Positions 23,979 to 33,380 of a stretch of 64,000 nt of DNA are shown one piece after another; positions within the stretch are counted from its first letter, which is position 1, and each line of letters starts with the position of its first letter. A model generated the notes under the pieces. The model saw nothing but the letters and a program-made list of their open reading frames with translations. It had not been told where the DNA came from and made no database searches. The translations under genes were made by a program, and so were the position numbers. The DNA lies in assembly GCA_023418995.1 (NCBI GenBank), contig JAEZYP010000068.1, forward strand, positions 1-64,000, read 5' to 3'. This DNA is from Bacillota bacterium. Lineage in GTDB: Bacteria; Bacillota; Clostridia; Oscillospirales; Acutalibacteraceae.

Positions 23979-24953
23979 TTATAGCGATAAGCTTGATTCC
24001 AGTACATCTTTTGAAAGCTGCTCCAGCTGCTCCCAGGTTTCGAGGGTACCGGCGCGGCGGCGGAATTCCGCGGCGTTTTTCATGCCCTTCAAATACCAGC
24101 CGACGTGCTTGCGCGCTTCGTTCATGGCGCGCCGCTCGCCCTTGTAATCGCACATCAGGCGGATATGACGGAGCATGGCCAGCATGCGCTCATGGATGCC
24201 CGGTGGGGGCAGAACTGTGCAGGAATCGGAGAGGTACGCGTTAATCTGGGAGAAAATCCACGGATTGCCCAGCGCGGCGCGCCCCACCATGACAAGGTCG
24301 CAGCCCGTCTGTTCGAGCAGCTGCGCCGCCGTCTGTGCGGAAATCACGTCGCCGTTGCCGATGACCGGAATGTTCACAGCCTGCTTGACCTGCCGGATAA
24401 TCTCCCAGTCGGCGGAGGGAGCGTACATCTGCTCGCGCGTCCTCCCGTGCACGGTAATCGCGTCGGCGCCCGCCGCCTCGCAGATTTTCGCGACCTCCAC
24501 GGCGTTGACGCTGGCACTGTCCCACCCCTTGCGGATTTTTGCGGTGACGGGAACCGGCACCGCGTTTTTTACCGCTGCGACGATTTCTCCGCAGAGCCGC
24601 GGCGTTTTCATCAGCGCGGAGCCGGAGCCGTTGCAGCTCACCTTCGGCGCGGGACAGCCCATGTTGATATCGATCACGTCCGGGCGGAATTCCATCGCCG
24701 CTTTCGCTGCCATCGCCATTACGGCGGGGTCGTCCCCGAAAAGCTGGATGCCCGCCGGACGCTCCGCGTCGCTCAGCTCCATCAGCTCGGCGGTTTTCTT
24801 GTCGCGATACTGCAAGCCCTTGGAGCTGACCATCTCGCTTACTGCGTAGGAAGCGCCGAAACCGACGCAGATTTCGCGGAAGGCGCGGTCTGCCACACCG
24901 GCCATCGGCGCCAGCGCCGCGTATCCCTTTATTTCTAAATTTCCGATCTTCAT
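23979..24953 (-). CDS. dus: tRNA-dihydrouridine synthase
   Basis: This flavin enzyme reduces uridine to dihydrouridine in tRNA D-loops. The 324-aa protein is a TIM barrel with APMAGVADRAFR at the start, the DINMGCPAPKV motif with active-site region near residue 95, ITVHGRTREQMY, and IGNGDV at the FMN phosphate site. It fits the DusB-like branch common in Firmicutes. The start at 24953 follows AAAGGA; an in-frame ATG eight codons earlier is less well placed. polA diverges upstream. Confidence 0.92.
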   Translation of the reverse strand: MKIGNLEIKGYAALAPMAGVADRAFREICVGFGASYAVSEMVSSKGLQYRDKKTAELMELSDAERPAGIQLFGDDPAVMAMAAKAAMEFRPDVIDINMGCPAPKVSCNGSGSALMKTPRLCGEIVAAVKNAVPVPVTAKIRKGWDSASVNAVEVAKICEAAGADAITVHGRTREQMYAPSADWEIIRQVKQAVNIPVIGNGDVISAQTAAQLLEQTGCDLVMVGRAALGNPWIFSQINAYLSDSCTVLPPPGIHERMLAMLRHIRLMCDYKGERRAMNEARKHVGWYLKGMKNAAEFRRRAGTLETWEQLEQLSKDVLESSLSL

Positions 24954-25089
24954 CCGAAAATCCTTTCCATTCTTCAATCAGACCCCATTATAACACTTAT
25001 TTTTTCCATTGAAAAGTGATATAATAGTTCAATTGACATGGATGAATAAAGTTATATTCTGGAACAAAGCGAAAACAAAGGAGAATACT

Positions 25090-27651
25090 ATGAAGCTGCT
25101 GGTACTCGACGGAAACAGTATTTTGAACCGGGCGTTTTACGGAATCCGCCTGTTGACCACAAAGGATGGCATTTACACCAATGGGATTTACGGCTTTTTG
25201 ACGATGCTTCAAAAGCTGTTGAACGACACGAGTCCCGACGCGGTGGCCATCGCCTTCGATATGCGTGCCCCAACCTTCCGCCACAAGCAGTACGCCGGTT
25301 ACAAGGCGCAGCGCAAGGGGATGCCGGAGGAGCTGGCACAGCAGCTTCCAAACCTCAAAGAACTGCTCCGGCTGCTGGGATACCGCCTGGTGGAGTGCGA
25401 GGGCTACGAGGCGGACGATATTCTGGGCACGCTCGCCAGAAAATGCGCCGAGACGGGTGAAAGCTGTATTCTCGCGACCGGTGACCGCGACAGCCTGCAG
25501 CTGGTGGGGCCGAATGTGAGCGTCCGCCTTGCCGCGACGAAATTCGGGCAGCCGCAGGTCACGCTTTACGACGAGGCAAAGATCCGGGAGGATTACGGCG
25601 TTGAGCCGAAGCAGCTGATTGAGATCAAGGCAATTCAGGGCGACACCTCCGACAATATTCCCGGGATTGCGGGAATCGGACCGAAGGGCGCGGGCGAGCT
25701 GATTCAGAAATTTCACGATATCGATTCTATCTATGAACATATTGATACGCTGGATATCAAAGAAAATCTGCGCCAGAAGCTGATTGACGGTAAAGAAAAC
25801 GCGTTTTTAAGCCGCACGCTCGGAACAATCTGCACCGAAGCGCCGATTGATACAGAGCTGGAGAATTACATTCCCCTGCCCTGCGAAAACGATGCGGCCG
25901 CCCGCCTGATGGCGAAGCTGGAATTTTTTAAGCTGATCGACAAAATGGGGCTGCGTGTTCCGGCTGCCGCCGAAGCAACAGAAGCGGCGGAAAGCGTAAC
26001 CCTCGCGGAGCAGACGGACGGCGTCGAGCTGCTCAAGTCCTTGCAAAAAGCGGGACGAGCCGATTTTATTGCGGAATACGCAGAAAAGCTTACCTTATAT
26101 ATTAACTGCGGCGGGCAGATTCATCGGATTGAAGATTTCGGGCTGATCAAACAGATTTGCTCCGACGAAGCAATCCGTAAGAATACACACGATATCAAGC
26201 CCTTTTACGCTTATTTTGAGGCGAATGGGGCCAAGCTTTGCAACCCCGGATTTGATACGATGCTGGCGGGCTATCTGCTGAACCCCTCTGCTTCCGGTTA
26301 CGAGCCCGACCGGCTGGCGCAGGAATACGGCATTCCGGTGCCGGAGCAGAACGAAAATAAATACGCCTACTATGCCGCGGTGATGCCTGCCCTGACCGAT
26401 AAGCTGACCGATGAAATCAGCCGGAAAAATCAGACCGACCTGCTTCGGGATATTGAAATTCCGCTTGCCGATGTACTGGCGCATATGGAGAATATCGGCT
26501 TCGCGGTGGATGCGCAGGGGATTCGTGCTTACGGAGAAGTTCTGCAAAAGCAGGCGGAGGAAATACAACGGCAGGTCTATGAAAGCGTCGGCTATGAGTT
26601 CAATATCAATTCTCCGAAGCAGCTCGGCGAAGCGCTGTTCGGGAAGCTGGGGCTGGCACACGGCAAAAAGACAAAGAGCGGCTACTCCACAAAGGCAGAA
26701 ATTCTGGAGGAACTGCGCTACGAGCATCCGGCGGTGGAGCTGGTTCTCAATTACCGCAGCCTGACCAAGCTGAAATCCACCTATTGCGACGGTTTGCTGA
26801 AGGTTGTTGCCAGAGATGGACGCATTCATTCGAGCTTTAACCAGACGGAAACGAGAACCGGGCGCATCAGCTCGACCGAGCCGAATTTACAGAATATTCC
26901 GGTTCGCACCGAGCTGGGGCGTGAATTGCGGCGATTTTTTGTCGCACGCGAGGGCTGGGTTCTAGTCGACGCGGATTACTCGCAGATCGAGCTGCGAGTG
27001 CTGGCACACGTTGCAAACGATAAAAACATGATACAGGCGTTTCTCAACAACGACGATATCCACCGCAGTACGGCGGCACAGGTATTCCATATGCCGGAGC
27101 AGATGGTAACGCCGATTATGAGAAGCCGCGCCAAGGCGGTCAATTTCGGGATTGTGTACGGCATCGGCGCGTTTTCGCTGTCGAAGGATATCAACGTTAC
27201 CCGCAAGGAAGCCGAAACCTATATCAACGATTACCTCTCCCATTATGAGGGAATAAATCAATACATGAAGCGGGTCGTCGCTGAGGCAAAGGAGAACGGA
27301 TACGCCGAGACCATGTTCGGCCGCCGCCGCTACCTGCCGGAGCTGACCTCCTCCAATTTCACCATGCGCTCGTTCGGGGAACGCGTCGCGCGCAATATGC
27401 CGATTCAGGGCACCGCGGCGGATATCATTAAAATCGCGATGATCAAGGTGGAAAACCGGCTGGAAAAGGAAAAAATGAAAGCCCGTCTGATTTTGCAGGT
27501 ACACGATGAACTGATCGTGGAAGCGCCGGAGGAGGAAGCGGAGCAGGCCGCGCTGATTCTCACCGAGGAGATGCAGAATGCGGTTTCCCTCGCGGTTCCG
27601 CTGACCGCCGAAGCGAATACCGGCAGAACCTGGTACGACGCGAAAGGATAA
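25090..27651 (+). CDS. polA: DNA polymerase I
   Basis: This enzyme fills gaps and removes RNA primers in replication and repair. The 853-aa protein has a 5'-3' exonuclease/flap domain (about 1-290, with YEADDILGTLA and GDTSDNIPG), a central 3'-5' exonuclease-like domain (about 310-480), and a family A polymerase domain with DADYSQIELRVLAH, RSRAKAVNFGIVYG and the catalytic QVHDELIVE. The central domain lacks the DxE metal pair, so proofreading is probably absent, as in Bacillus and Thermus enzymes. ATG at 25090 follows AAAGGAG. The stop overlaps the next start (TAATG). Confidence 0.95.
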   Translation: MKLLVLDGNSILNRAFYGIRLLTTKDGIYTNGIYGFLTMLQKLLNDTSPDAVAIAFDMRAPTFRHKQYAGYKAQRKGMPEELAQQLPNLKELLRLLGYRLVECEGYEADDILGTLARKCAETGESCILATGDRDSLQLVGPNVSVRLAATKFGQPQVTLYDEAKIREDYGVEPKQLIEIKAIQGDTSDNIPGIAGIGPKGAGELIQKFHDIDSIYEHIDTLDIKENLRQKLIDGKENAFLSRTLGTICTEAPIDTELENYIPLPCENDAAARLMAKLEFFKLIDKMGLRVPAAAEATEAAESVTLAEQTDGVELLKSLQKAGRADFIAEYAEKLTLYINCGGQIHRIEDFGLIKQICSDEAIRKNTHDIKPFYAYFEANGAKLCNPGFDTMLAGYLLNPSASGYEPDRLAQEYGIPVPEQNENKYAYYAAVMPALTDKLTDEISRKNQTDLLRDIEIPLADVLAHMENIGFAVDAQGIRAYGEVLQKQAEEIQRQVYESVGYEFNINSPKQLGEALFGKLGLAHGKKTKSGYSTKAEILEELRYEHPAVELVLNYRSLTKLKSTYCDGLLKVVARDGRIHSSFNQTETRTGRISSTEPNLQNIPVRTELGRELRRFFVAREGWVLVDADYSQIELRVLAHVANDKNMIQAFLNNDDIHRSTAAQVFHMPEQMVTPIMRSRAKAVNFGIVYGIGAFSLSKDINVTRKEAETYINDYLSHYEGINQYMKRVVAEAKENGYAETMFGRRRYLPELTSSNFTMRSFGERVARNMPIQGTAADIIKIAMIKVENRLEKEKMKARLILQVHDELIVEAPEEEAEQAALILTEEMQNAVSLAVPLTAEANTGRTWYDAKG

Positions 27652-28481
27652 TGCGGATGATTTTTACCTGCCCTATCTGTAAAAAACCGCTTAAAAAGAC
27701 GGAGAAAACCTGTGTCTGTGAGAGTGGGCACAGCTACGATATTGCGGCGGAGGGCTATGTTCATTTACTGCCGCCGAACAAGATGCACTCCAAAATTCCG
27801 GGTGACAATAAGCAGATGGTTGCCTCGCGGCGCGACTTCTTAAACGCTGGATTCTACCGATGCTTCAGTGACCGGCTGAACGCGCTGGTTCAAAAATGGA
27901 TGAATATACGGAATCCGGTTATCCTGGACGCGGGCTGCGGCGAGGGCTACTACACCGGCAGATTGATAGATTATTTGAAGAAAAGCGGCTTTTCTCCGCA
28001 GGCTTACGGCTTCGATATCTCAAAATTCGCGGTAAAGGCGGCGGCGAAACGCTATAAAGAGATCAATTTTGCTGTGGGAAGCATTTTTGATATTCCGGCA
28101 GCTACGGAATCCGCCGACTGCGTGGTCGACGTATTCGCACCGATTGTCGAGGAGGAGCTGAACCGGGTGCTCAAGCCCGGCGGTTACCTGATTCTCGCGG
28201 TTCCGGGGGAACGGCATTTATTCGGCTTGAAAGAACTTCTTTACGACCGCCCGTATGAAAACGAATACCGGGAGACCGATTACCGGGGCTTTCAATTTGT
28301 GCAAAGAGAAGCGGTTCGGGAGCATATCCTCATCAATAACAACAAAACCATCATGGACTTGTTTGCTATGACTCCTTACTACTGGAAAACGCCGGTGGAA
28401 GGATGCGAAAGGCTTAAACAAACAGATTCCCTGTCAACAGAGATTGAATTTGATTTTTTAATCTATCAAAAGGTGGGATAA
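27651..28481 (+). CDS. RlmA-type 23S rRNA (guanine-N1)-methyltransferase
   Basis: This 276-aa SAM-dependent enzyme has an N-terminal zinc-binding knuckle (CPIC, then CVCESGHSYD) and a Rossmann methyltransferase domain with ILDAGCGEGYYTG. The layout is that of RlmA(I)/RlmA(II), which methylate G745 or G748 in 23S rRNA; the RlmA(II) member TlrB contributes to tylosin resistance. The DNNKQMVASRRDFL stretch is typical. It overlaps the polA stop by one base. Which guanine is modified cannot be read from the sequence. Confidence 0.88.
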   Translation: MRMIFTCPICKKPLKKTEKTCVCESGHSYDIAAEGYVHLLPPNKMHSKIPGDNKQMVASRRDFLNAGFYRCFSDRLNALVQKWMNIRNPVILDAGCGEGYYTGRLIDYLKKSGFSPQAYGFDISKFAVKAAAKRYKEINFAVGSIFDIPAATESADCVVDVFAPIVEEELNRVLKPGGYLILAVPGERHLFGLKELLYDRPYENEYRETDYRGFQFVQREAVREHILINNNKTIMDLFAMTPYYWKTPVEGCERLKQTDSLSTEIEFDFLIYQKVG

Positions 28482-28482
28482 T

Positions 28483-29637
28483 ATGCGTAGCCTCAGCCGC
28501 GAGCGGATGGAGAATATCGCGTTTCTGTTTTTGATCACCGCAATGGCAATCCTGATGCGAATTCTGCTTTTTCCATTTGAATCCAGTGACTACCACCAGT
28601 TTTTGCAGAACTGGTATGAGCAGCTGAAATCCAACGGAGGGTTCGCGGCAATTGGAATGAATATCGGCGATTATATGCCGACCTATTTATATCTGCTTGC
28701 GGCTTTTACGTATTTTCCCGTTTCGGGGCTGACGGCAATCAAGCTGATTTCCTGTGCCGCCGATATTGTCCTGGCCGTTTATGTGATGAAAGTCGTCAAC
28801 CTGAAATACCGGAGAAAGAGGTACGGCGTTGCCGCTTACTCCATCCTCCTGTTTCTGCCGAGCGTGTTTTTGAACTCCGCGGTCTGGGGGCAGTGCGACG
28901 CAATTTTTACCGCCGGACTTGTCGCCTGTGTGTATTATTTTTTGAAGGAACAGGAAAACAAGGCCATGCTCGCGTATGCCATTGCTTTCTTTTTTAAATT
29001 GCAGGCGGTGTTTCTTGCACCGTTTCTACTGGTTCTACTTTTAAAAAGAAAGTATCGCCCGCGTACCTTGTTTGTTATTCCTCTGTTATATATTGTTGCG
29101 ATTATACCGGCGGTAATTATGGGACGCGGCTTTTGGGAGCTGCTCACCGTTTACTTCCGGCAGACGACGCAATATGAGATGATTGCGATGTTCCTGCCCA
29201 ACCTTTACACATGGCTGCCGGAGGACACGCCGGGATACATCGCCGCCGCCGGAGTGATTCTGGCGGGCGCGCTGGTGCTGATCTCGTTATTTTATTTTTA
29301 TAAGAAAAGATTTGTGTTTACCAACGGACTGATGGTTTCGATTGCGCTGTTTTACGCGCTGTTTGTTCCGTTTGTTCTGCCGCACATGCACGAGCGGTAT
29401 GATTATCCGGCGGATATTTTGTCGGTTGTTTTTGCGTTTTATTTCCCGGAAAAGATTTATGTTCCGGCGGTAGTTGTGCTCAGCTCAACTTATGTTGTCT
29501 GCCACAATCTATTTTACACAGATTTCTTTCCGGTGCAGCTGCTGGCGGTGGTAATTCTGGGAATTCTCATCCTGCTGGCAAAGCATATTATGCAAGAGGT
29601 TGATCGAAACACGATAAGGAGAGGAAAGCTTGACTAG
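28483..29637 (+). CDS. GT-C-type membrane glycosyltransferase
   Basis: This 384-aa integral membrane protein has about nine to ten hydrophobic helices. The first loop contains FESSDYHQFLQNWYE, where acidic residues after helix 1 fit the GT-C catalytic position. AVWGQCDAIF is a motif shared by polyprenyl-phosphate-sugar-dependent mannosyl- and glycosyltransferases. The protein probably moves a sugar from a lipid carrier on the outer face of the membrane. It begins one base after the upstream methyltransferase gene and overlaps rimI by eight bases. The sugar and acceptor are unknown. Confidence 0.8.
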   Translation: MRSLSRERMENIAFLFLITAMAILMRILLFPFESSDYHQFLQNWYEQLKSNGGFAAIGMNIGDYMPTYLYLLAAFTYFPVSGLTAIKLISCAADIVLAVYVMKVVNLKYRRKRYGVAAYSILLFLPSVFLNSAVWGQCDAIFTAGLVACVYYFLKEQENKAMLAYAIAFFFKLQAVFLAPFLLVLLLKRKYRPRTLFVIPLLYIVAIIPAVIMGRGFWELLTVYFRQTTQYEMIAMFLPNLYTWLPEDTPGYIAAAGVILAGALVLISLFYFYKKRFVFTNGLMVSIALFYALFVPFVLPHMHERYDYPADILSVVFAFYFPEKIYVPAVVVLSSTYVVCHNLFYTDFFPVQLLAVVILGILILLAKHIMQEVDRNTIRRGKLD

Positions 29638-30079
29638 GGAAATTGTGCCGATGCGTGTGGAGCAGCTGGATGACCTGGCGGAGCTGGAGAAGCTTTGTTT
29701 CTCTGACCCGTGGACGCGCGAGGGACTGGAAGCGGAGCTGATCAGCGATACCGCCTGTTTTGCCGTTGCGGAGCAGGACGGGCGCGCGGTCGGCTGCGCC
29801 GGGATGCACTGCGTTTGCGGGGAGTGCTATATTGATAAGGTTGCCGTTCACCCGGATTTTCGCAGGCAGGGGATCGCGCGGGAGCTGGTGCGGTATTTGA
29901 TCGATGAAGCAGTTAAGCAGAGCGGCGAATTCGTTACGCTGGAGGTTCGGGAGAGCAACACGCCCGCAATCGCGCTTTATCAAAAGCTGGGGTTTGAACC
30001 GGTGGGAACGCGAAAGAATTTTTATTCCTGCCCGAAGGAGAACGCGTTATTGATGACTATAATTTTGACGGCATCCTAA
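29630..30079 (+). CDS. rimI: ribosomal protein S18 alanine N-acetyltransferase (RimI family)
   Basis: This 149-aa GNAT enzyme acetylates protein N-termini, classically that of ribosomal protein S18. The acetyl-CoA loop RRQGIARELV, the preceding DKVAVHPDF and the GFEPVGTRKNFY C-terminal motif match RimI. The TTG start at 29630 follows AAGGAGAGG and overlaps the previous gene. tsaD follows after 124 bases, a common neighbourhood; tsaB and tsaE, often in the same cluster, are not present in the window. Confidence 0.9.
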   Translation: MTREIVPMRVEQLDDLAELEKLCFSDPWTREGLEAELISDTACFAVAEQDGRAVGCAGMHCVCGECYIDKVAVHPDFRRQGIARELVRYLIDEAVKQSGEFVTLEVRESNTPAIALYQKLGFEPVGTRKNFYSCPKENALLMTIILTAS

Positions 30080-30105
30080 AATTCGGATGAGGATACACAT
30101 GAGTT

Positions 30106-30173
30106 GCCAGAACGGCATTTTTTGTACCTAACCTCCGGTATGCGGAAGAAAGCTTAAAAATTCCCGTTCTGGC
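30106..30173 (+). promoter_or_regulatory. long inverted repeat ahead of tsaD
   Basis: GCCAGAACGG at 30106-30115 is perfectly complementary to 30164-30173. T-rich and A-rich inner arms extend the stem with mismatches. It occupies most of the rimI-tsaD spacer and lies 30 bases before the tsaD start. It could be an attenuator or processing site; no uridine tract follows. Confidence 0.4.
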
Positions 30174-30203
30174 TTTAGCGATAATGGCAAAGGAGAGATT
30201 TAA

Positions 30204-31217
30204 ATGCGTATTTTGGCACTGGAAAGCTCCTGTGACGAGACTGCCGCGGCGGTGGTGGAGGACGGACGCAGGGTTCTGTCTTCGGTTATTGCGTCGCAGG
30301 TGGAAGAGCATAAATTGTACGGCGGAGTCGTGCCGGAAATTGCCTCCCGGCGGCACTGCGAGGCGATTGTGGGCGTAACGCAGGAGGCACTGGAAGGCGC
30401 GGGGATGTCGCTGGAGAAGGTTGACGCCATCGCCGTGACCTACGCGCCGGGATTAATCGGCGCGCTGCTGGTAGGTGTGAATTTTGCAAAAGGGCTTGCA
30501 CTTTCCAGCGGGAAGCCGCTCATTCCGGTACATCATCTGCGCTCCCATATTGCGGCGAACTATATTACCTCACCCCAACTGAAACCACCGTTTTTGTGTC
30601 TGGTGGTTTCCGGCGGGCATAGCCATATTATTCAGGTGAAGGATTATACGGAGCTGCACGTTATGGGTAGAACCCGCGATGACGCGGCGGGCGAGGCATT
30701 CGACAAAGCCGCCCGCGCAATGGGAATGCCCTATCCGGGCGGCGTGGAGATGGACAGGCGCGCCGCGTCCGGAAATGCGGACGCGTTTAAGCTGCCGCAT
30801 CCGGTTGTTGACGGCGCCCCCTATGATTTCAGCTTTTCCGGTTTGAAAACAGCGGTGATCAATTTAATGCACAACGCGGAGCAGAAAGGGCAGGCGCTTC
30901 TGGTTGAGGACATCGCCGCTTCCTTCCGCAAAGCGGTTGTCGATTGTCTGGTTAAAAATTTTGTAAAAGCCGCCAAGGATACCGGCAGTACAAAACTGGT
31001 TATCGCGGGTGGAGTTTCCGCAAATTCCCTGCTGCGAAGCCGACTGCAAACGGAATGCGAAGCGCATGGGTGGCAGTTTTTTATGCCTGAGCTTTGCCTT
31101 TGCGGCGACAATGCGGCAATGGTCGGCGCGCAGGGGTATTATGAGTATCTGTCGGGGAAAAAAGCAGGAATGGATCTTAATGCCTGCGCGGCGATGCCGG
31201 TGGATGGGGAAGCTTGA
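30204..31217 (+). CDS. tsaD: tRNA N6-adenosine threonylcarbamoyltransferase TsaD
   Basis: TsaD transfers the threonylcarbamoyl group to adenosine 37 of ANN-reading tRNAs, an essential modification. The 337-aa protein has the ASKHA fold with LALESSCDETAAAVV at the start, the metal-binding HHLRSH near residue 112, VSGGHSHI and the late CGDNAAMVGAQG. Length is normal. GGAGAG lies upstream of the ATG. Confidence 0.96.
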   Translation: MRILALESSCDETAAAVVEDGRRVLSSVIASQVEEHKLYGGVVPEIASRRHCEAIVGVTQEALEGAGMSLEKVDAIAVTYAPGLIGALLVGVNFAKGLALSSGKPLIPVHHLRSHIAANYITSPQLKPPFLCLVVSGGHSHIIQVKDYTELHVMGRTRDDAAGEAFDKAARAMGMPYPGGVEMDRRAASGNADAFKLPHPVVDGAPYDFSFSGLKTAVINLMHNAEQKGQALLVEDIAASFRKAVVDCLVKNFVKAAKDTGSTKLVIAGGVSANSLLRSRLQTECEAHGWQFFMPELCLCGDNAAMVGAQGYYEYLSGKKAGMDLNACAAMPVDGEA

Positions 31218-31498
31218 TGGATGCATAAGTTTAATATTTATACATTTTAGATTAAAAATAATTGTTGTAATCGCAAAATAAAGATATAGGTTTGCTTCAA
31301 AAAACGCTAAAACTTGCAAATTTTGTCTGTATGACCAAAAAAACCTTTGGTGATGCATATATTTGATCTGCACCCTGCATGGGCGAATGCAGCTTGCCAG
31401 ACGACCTGTAGTTTAATATACAATAATTTTATATTTATACATTTTATTCTTCTAAAAAAATAATTTGCCAATTTTTTAACGAAATTGCCAAATTGTAA
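31218..31498. other. AT-rich regulatory spacer before pckG
   Basis: No gene is seen. A 16-base direct repeat (ATATTTATACATTTTA) occurs at 31234-31249 and 31431-31446. Two direct TTGCCAA motifs lie at 31465-31471 and 31485-31491, 20 bases apart and therefore on the same helical face, just upstream of the -35 box. They are candidate regulator sites. Confidence 0.45.
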
Positions 31499-31527
31499 TT
31501 GATTCCAACTAAAAAATGTATTATAAT
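31499..31527 (+). promoter_or_regulatory. promoter of pckG
   Basis: TTGATT at 31499-31504 and TATAAT at 31522-31527 are spaced by 17 bases, 46 bases before the start codon. Confidence 0.65.
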
Positions 31528-31572
31528 GATTCTAATTTCGTTTTAGGCCATTGGGCCGGAAGGAGAAAAATT

Positions 31573-33336
31573 ATGACCAATAATAAGTCTGTACTAACTT
31601 GGGTCGAAGAAATGAAAAAGCTTGTCTGCCCGGATCAAGAGGTCTGGATTGACGGCTCTGAGGAGCAGCTGGAAGCACTTCGTGCCGAGGCATGCGCATC
31701 AGGGGAAATGATCAAATTGAATCAGGAGAAGCTCCCGGGCTGCTACCTGCACCGCACCGCCGTAAACGACGTTGCGCGCGTGGAGGACAGAACCTTTATT
31801 TGCTCCCGCAAAGAAGAGGATGCAGGTCCGACCAACCACTGGAAGGATCCCCAGGAAGCATATAAAATGCTTTACGATATTGCAAGGGGCAGCTACAAGG
31901 GCCGCACCATGTATGTTATTCCCTATTCCATGGGCCCGGTTGGTTCCCCTCTCGCCAAAATCGGCGTTGAGCTGACCGACTCCATTTATGTTGTTTTGAA
32001 TATGAGCATCATGGCTCGTGTAGGCCAGAAGGTATGGGATACCCTCGGCGACAGCAGCGAGTGGGTTCGCGGCTTGCACTGCAAGTGCGAAATTGATGCC
32101 GAAAAGAGATATATCTGCCACTTCCCGGAGGATAACACCATTATCTCCGTAAACTCCGGCTACGGCGGAAACGTTCTGTTGGGCAAAAAATGCTTTGCAC
32201 TGCGCATTGCTTCCTACCTTGGCAAGACACAGGGCTGGATGGCCGAGCATATGCTCATCCTCGGCATTGAGAACCCGAAGGGCGAAATCAAATACGTAGC
32301 TGCCGCGTTCCCGTCTGCCTGCGGCAAGACCAACCTGGCTATGCTTATTCCGCCGGAAGGCTACCGCAATAAGGGCTACAAGGTCTGGACAGTCGGCGAT
32401 GATATCGCCTGGATGCGTCAGGGCACAGACGGCAAGCTCTACGCGATTAATCCGGAAAACGGCTTCTTCGGTGTAGCGCCGGGTACCAATGATAAATCCA
32501 ACCCCAATGCACTTCATACTACGAAATCCGGAACTATCTTCACCAACGTTGCCCATAACCTTGACGACAACACCGTTTGGTGGGAGGGTCTCGATAAGAA
32601 TCCGCCGAAAAATGCGCTTAACTGGAAGGGCGAACCCTGGGACGGCACAACCTCCGACCAGAAGGGTGCACACCCGAACAGCCGCTTTACCGCTCCTGCG
32701 AAGAACTGCCCCTGCATCAGCCCTGAGTTTGATAAGGGCGCGGGCGTTCCGATTTCCGCCATCATCTTCGGCGGCCGCCGTGCGCAGACCACTCCGCTGG
32801 TATATCAGTCCCGCGACTGGAACAACGGCGTATTCGTCGGTTCCATCATGGCTTCTGAGACCACTGCTGCTGCTGCCGGCGCTGTCGGCGTAGTACGCCG
32901 TGACCCAATGGCAATGCTGCCGTTCTGCGGTTACCATATGGGCGACTACTTCAAGCATTGGATTGAAATGGGCGAGAAGCTGGGCGCAAACGCTCCGAAG
33001 GTCTTTAATGTTAACTGGTTCCGCCTCGACGACCAGGGCCACTTCATTTGGCCGGGCTTCGGCGATAACCTCCGTGTTCTGGAATGGATCGTCGCACGCT
33101 GCGAAGATACGGTTGACGCGGTTGAAACTCCGATCGGCTTTGTTCCGAAGGCGGAGGATATCAACCTTGAAGGTCTTGATTTCAGCCTTGACACGCTTAA
33201 GAGCATTCTTGAAGTCAAGAAAGATCAGTGGACAAAAGAGGCTGAGGGCATTGAAGAATTCTACACGAAGTTTGGCGACAAGCTTCCGAAGGAACTGAAG
33301 GATCAGCTTGAAATCTTAAAGAATAACCTGAAATAA
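31573..33336 (+). CDS. pckG: phosphoenolpyruvate carboxykinase (GTP)
   Basis: This enzyme interconverts oxaloacetate plus GTP with phosphoenolpyruvate, CO2 and GDP. It works in gluconeogenesis or, in fermenters, in anaplerotic carboxylation. The 587-aa protein has the GTP-class kinase motif FPSACGKTNLAML, the FGGRRAQTTPLV nucleotide-binding stretch and the NWFRLDDQGHFIWPGFGDN C-terminal region. Length fits the GTP form rather than the ATP form. ATG at 31573 follows AAGGAG. Codon usage is rich in C/G-ending codons, which suggests high expression. Confidence 0.95.
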   Translation: MTNNKSVLTWVEEMKKLVCPDQEVWIDGSEEQLEALRAEACASGEMIKLNQEKLPGCYLHRTAVNDVARVEDRTFICSRKEEDAGPTNHWKDPQEAYKMLYDIARGSYKGRTMYVIPYSMGPVGSPLAKIGVELTDSIYVVLNMSIMARVGQKVWDTLGDSSEWVRGLHCKCEIDAEKRYICHFPEDNTIISVNSGYGGNVLLGKKCFALRIASYLGKTQGWMAEHMLILGIENPKGEIKYVAAAFPSACGKTNLAMLIPPEGYRNKGYKVWTVGDDIAWMRQGTDGKLYAINPENGFFGVAPGTNDKSNPNALHTTKSGTIFTNVAHNLDDNTVWWEGLDKNPPKNALNWKGEPWDGTTSDQKGAHPNSRFTAPAKNCPCISPEFDKGAGVPISAIIFGGRRAQTTPLVYQSRDWNNGVFVGSIMASETTAAAAGAVGVVRRDPMAMLPFCGYHMGDYFKHWIEMGEKLGANAPKVFNVNWFRLDDQGHFIWPGFGDNLRVLEWIVARCEDTVDAVETPIGFVPKAEDINLEGLDFSLDTLKSILEVKKDQWTKEAEGIEEFYTKFGDKLPKELKDQLEILKNNLK

Positions 33337-33351
33337 ATAATTGTAACTGCG

Positions 33352-33380
33352 CGGCGGCTTCTTCGGAGGCCGCCGTTTTT
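33352..33380 (+). terminator. terminator of pckG
   Basis: CGGCGGC and GCCGCCG form a stem followed by five T, 15 bases after the pckG stop codon. Confidence 0.85.

Noticed and set aside
31699..33042. Long 447-codon open frame antisense to pckG
   Set aside because: It is a shadow of the strongly biased codon usage of pckG; it has no ribosome-binding site and no recognisable domain.
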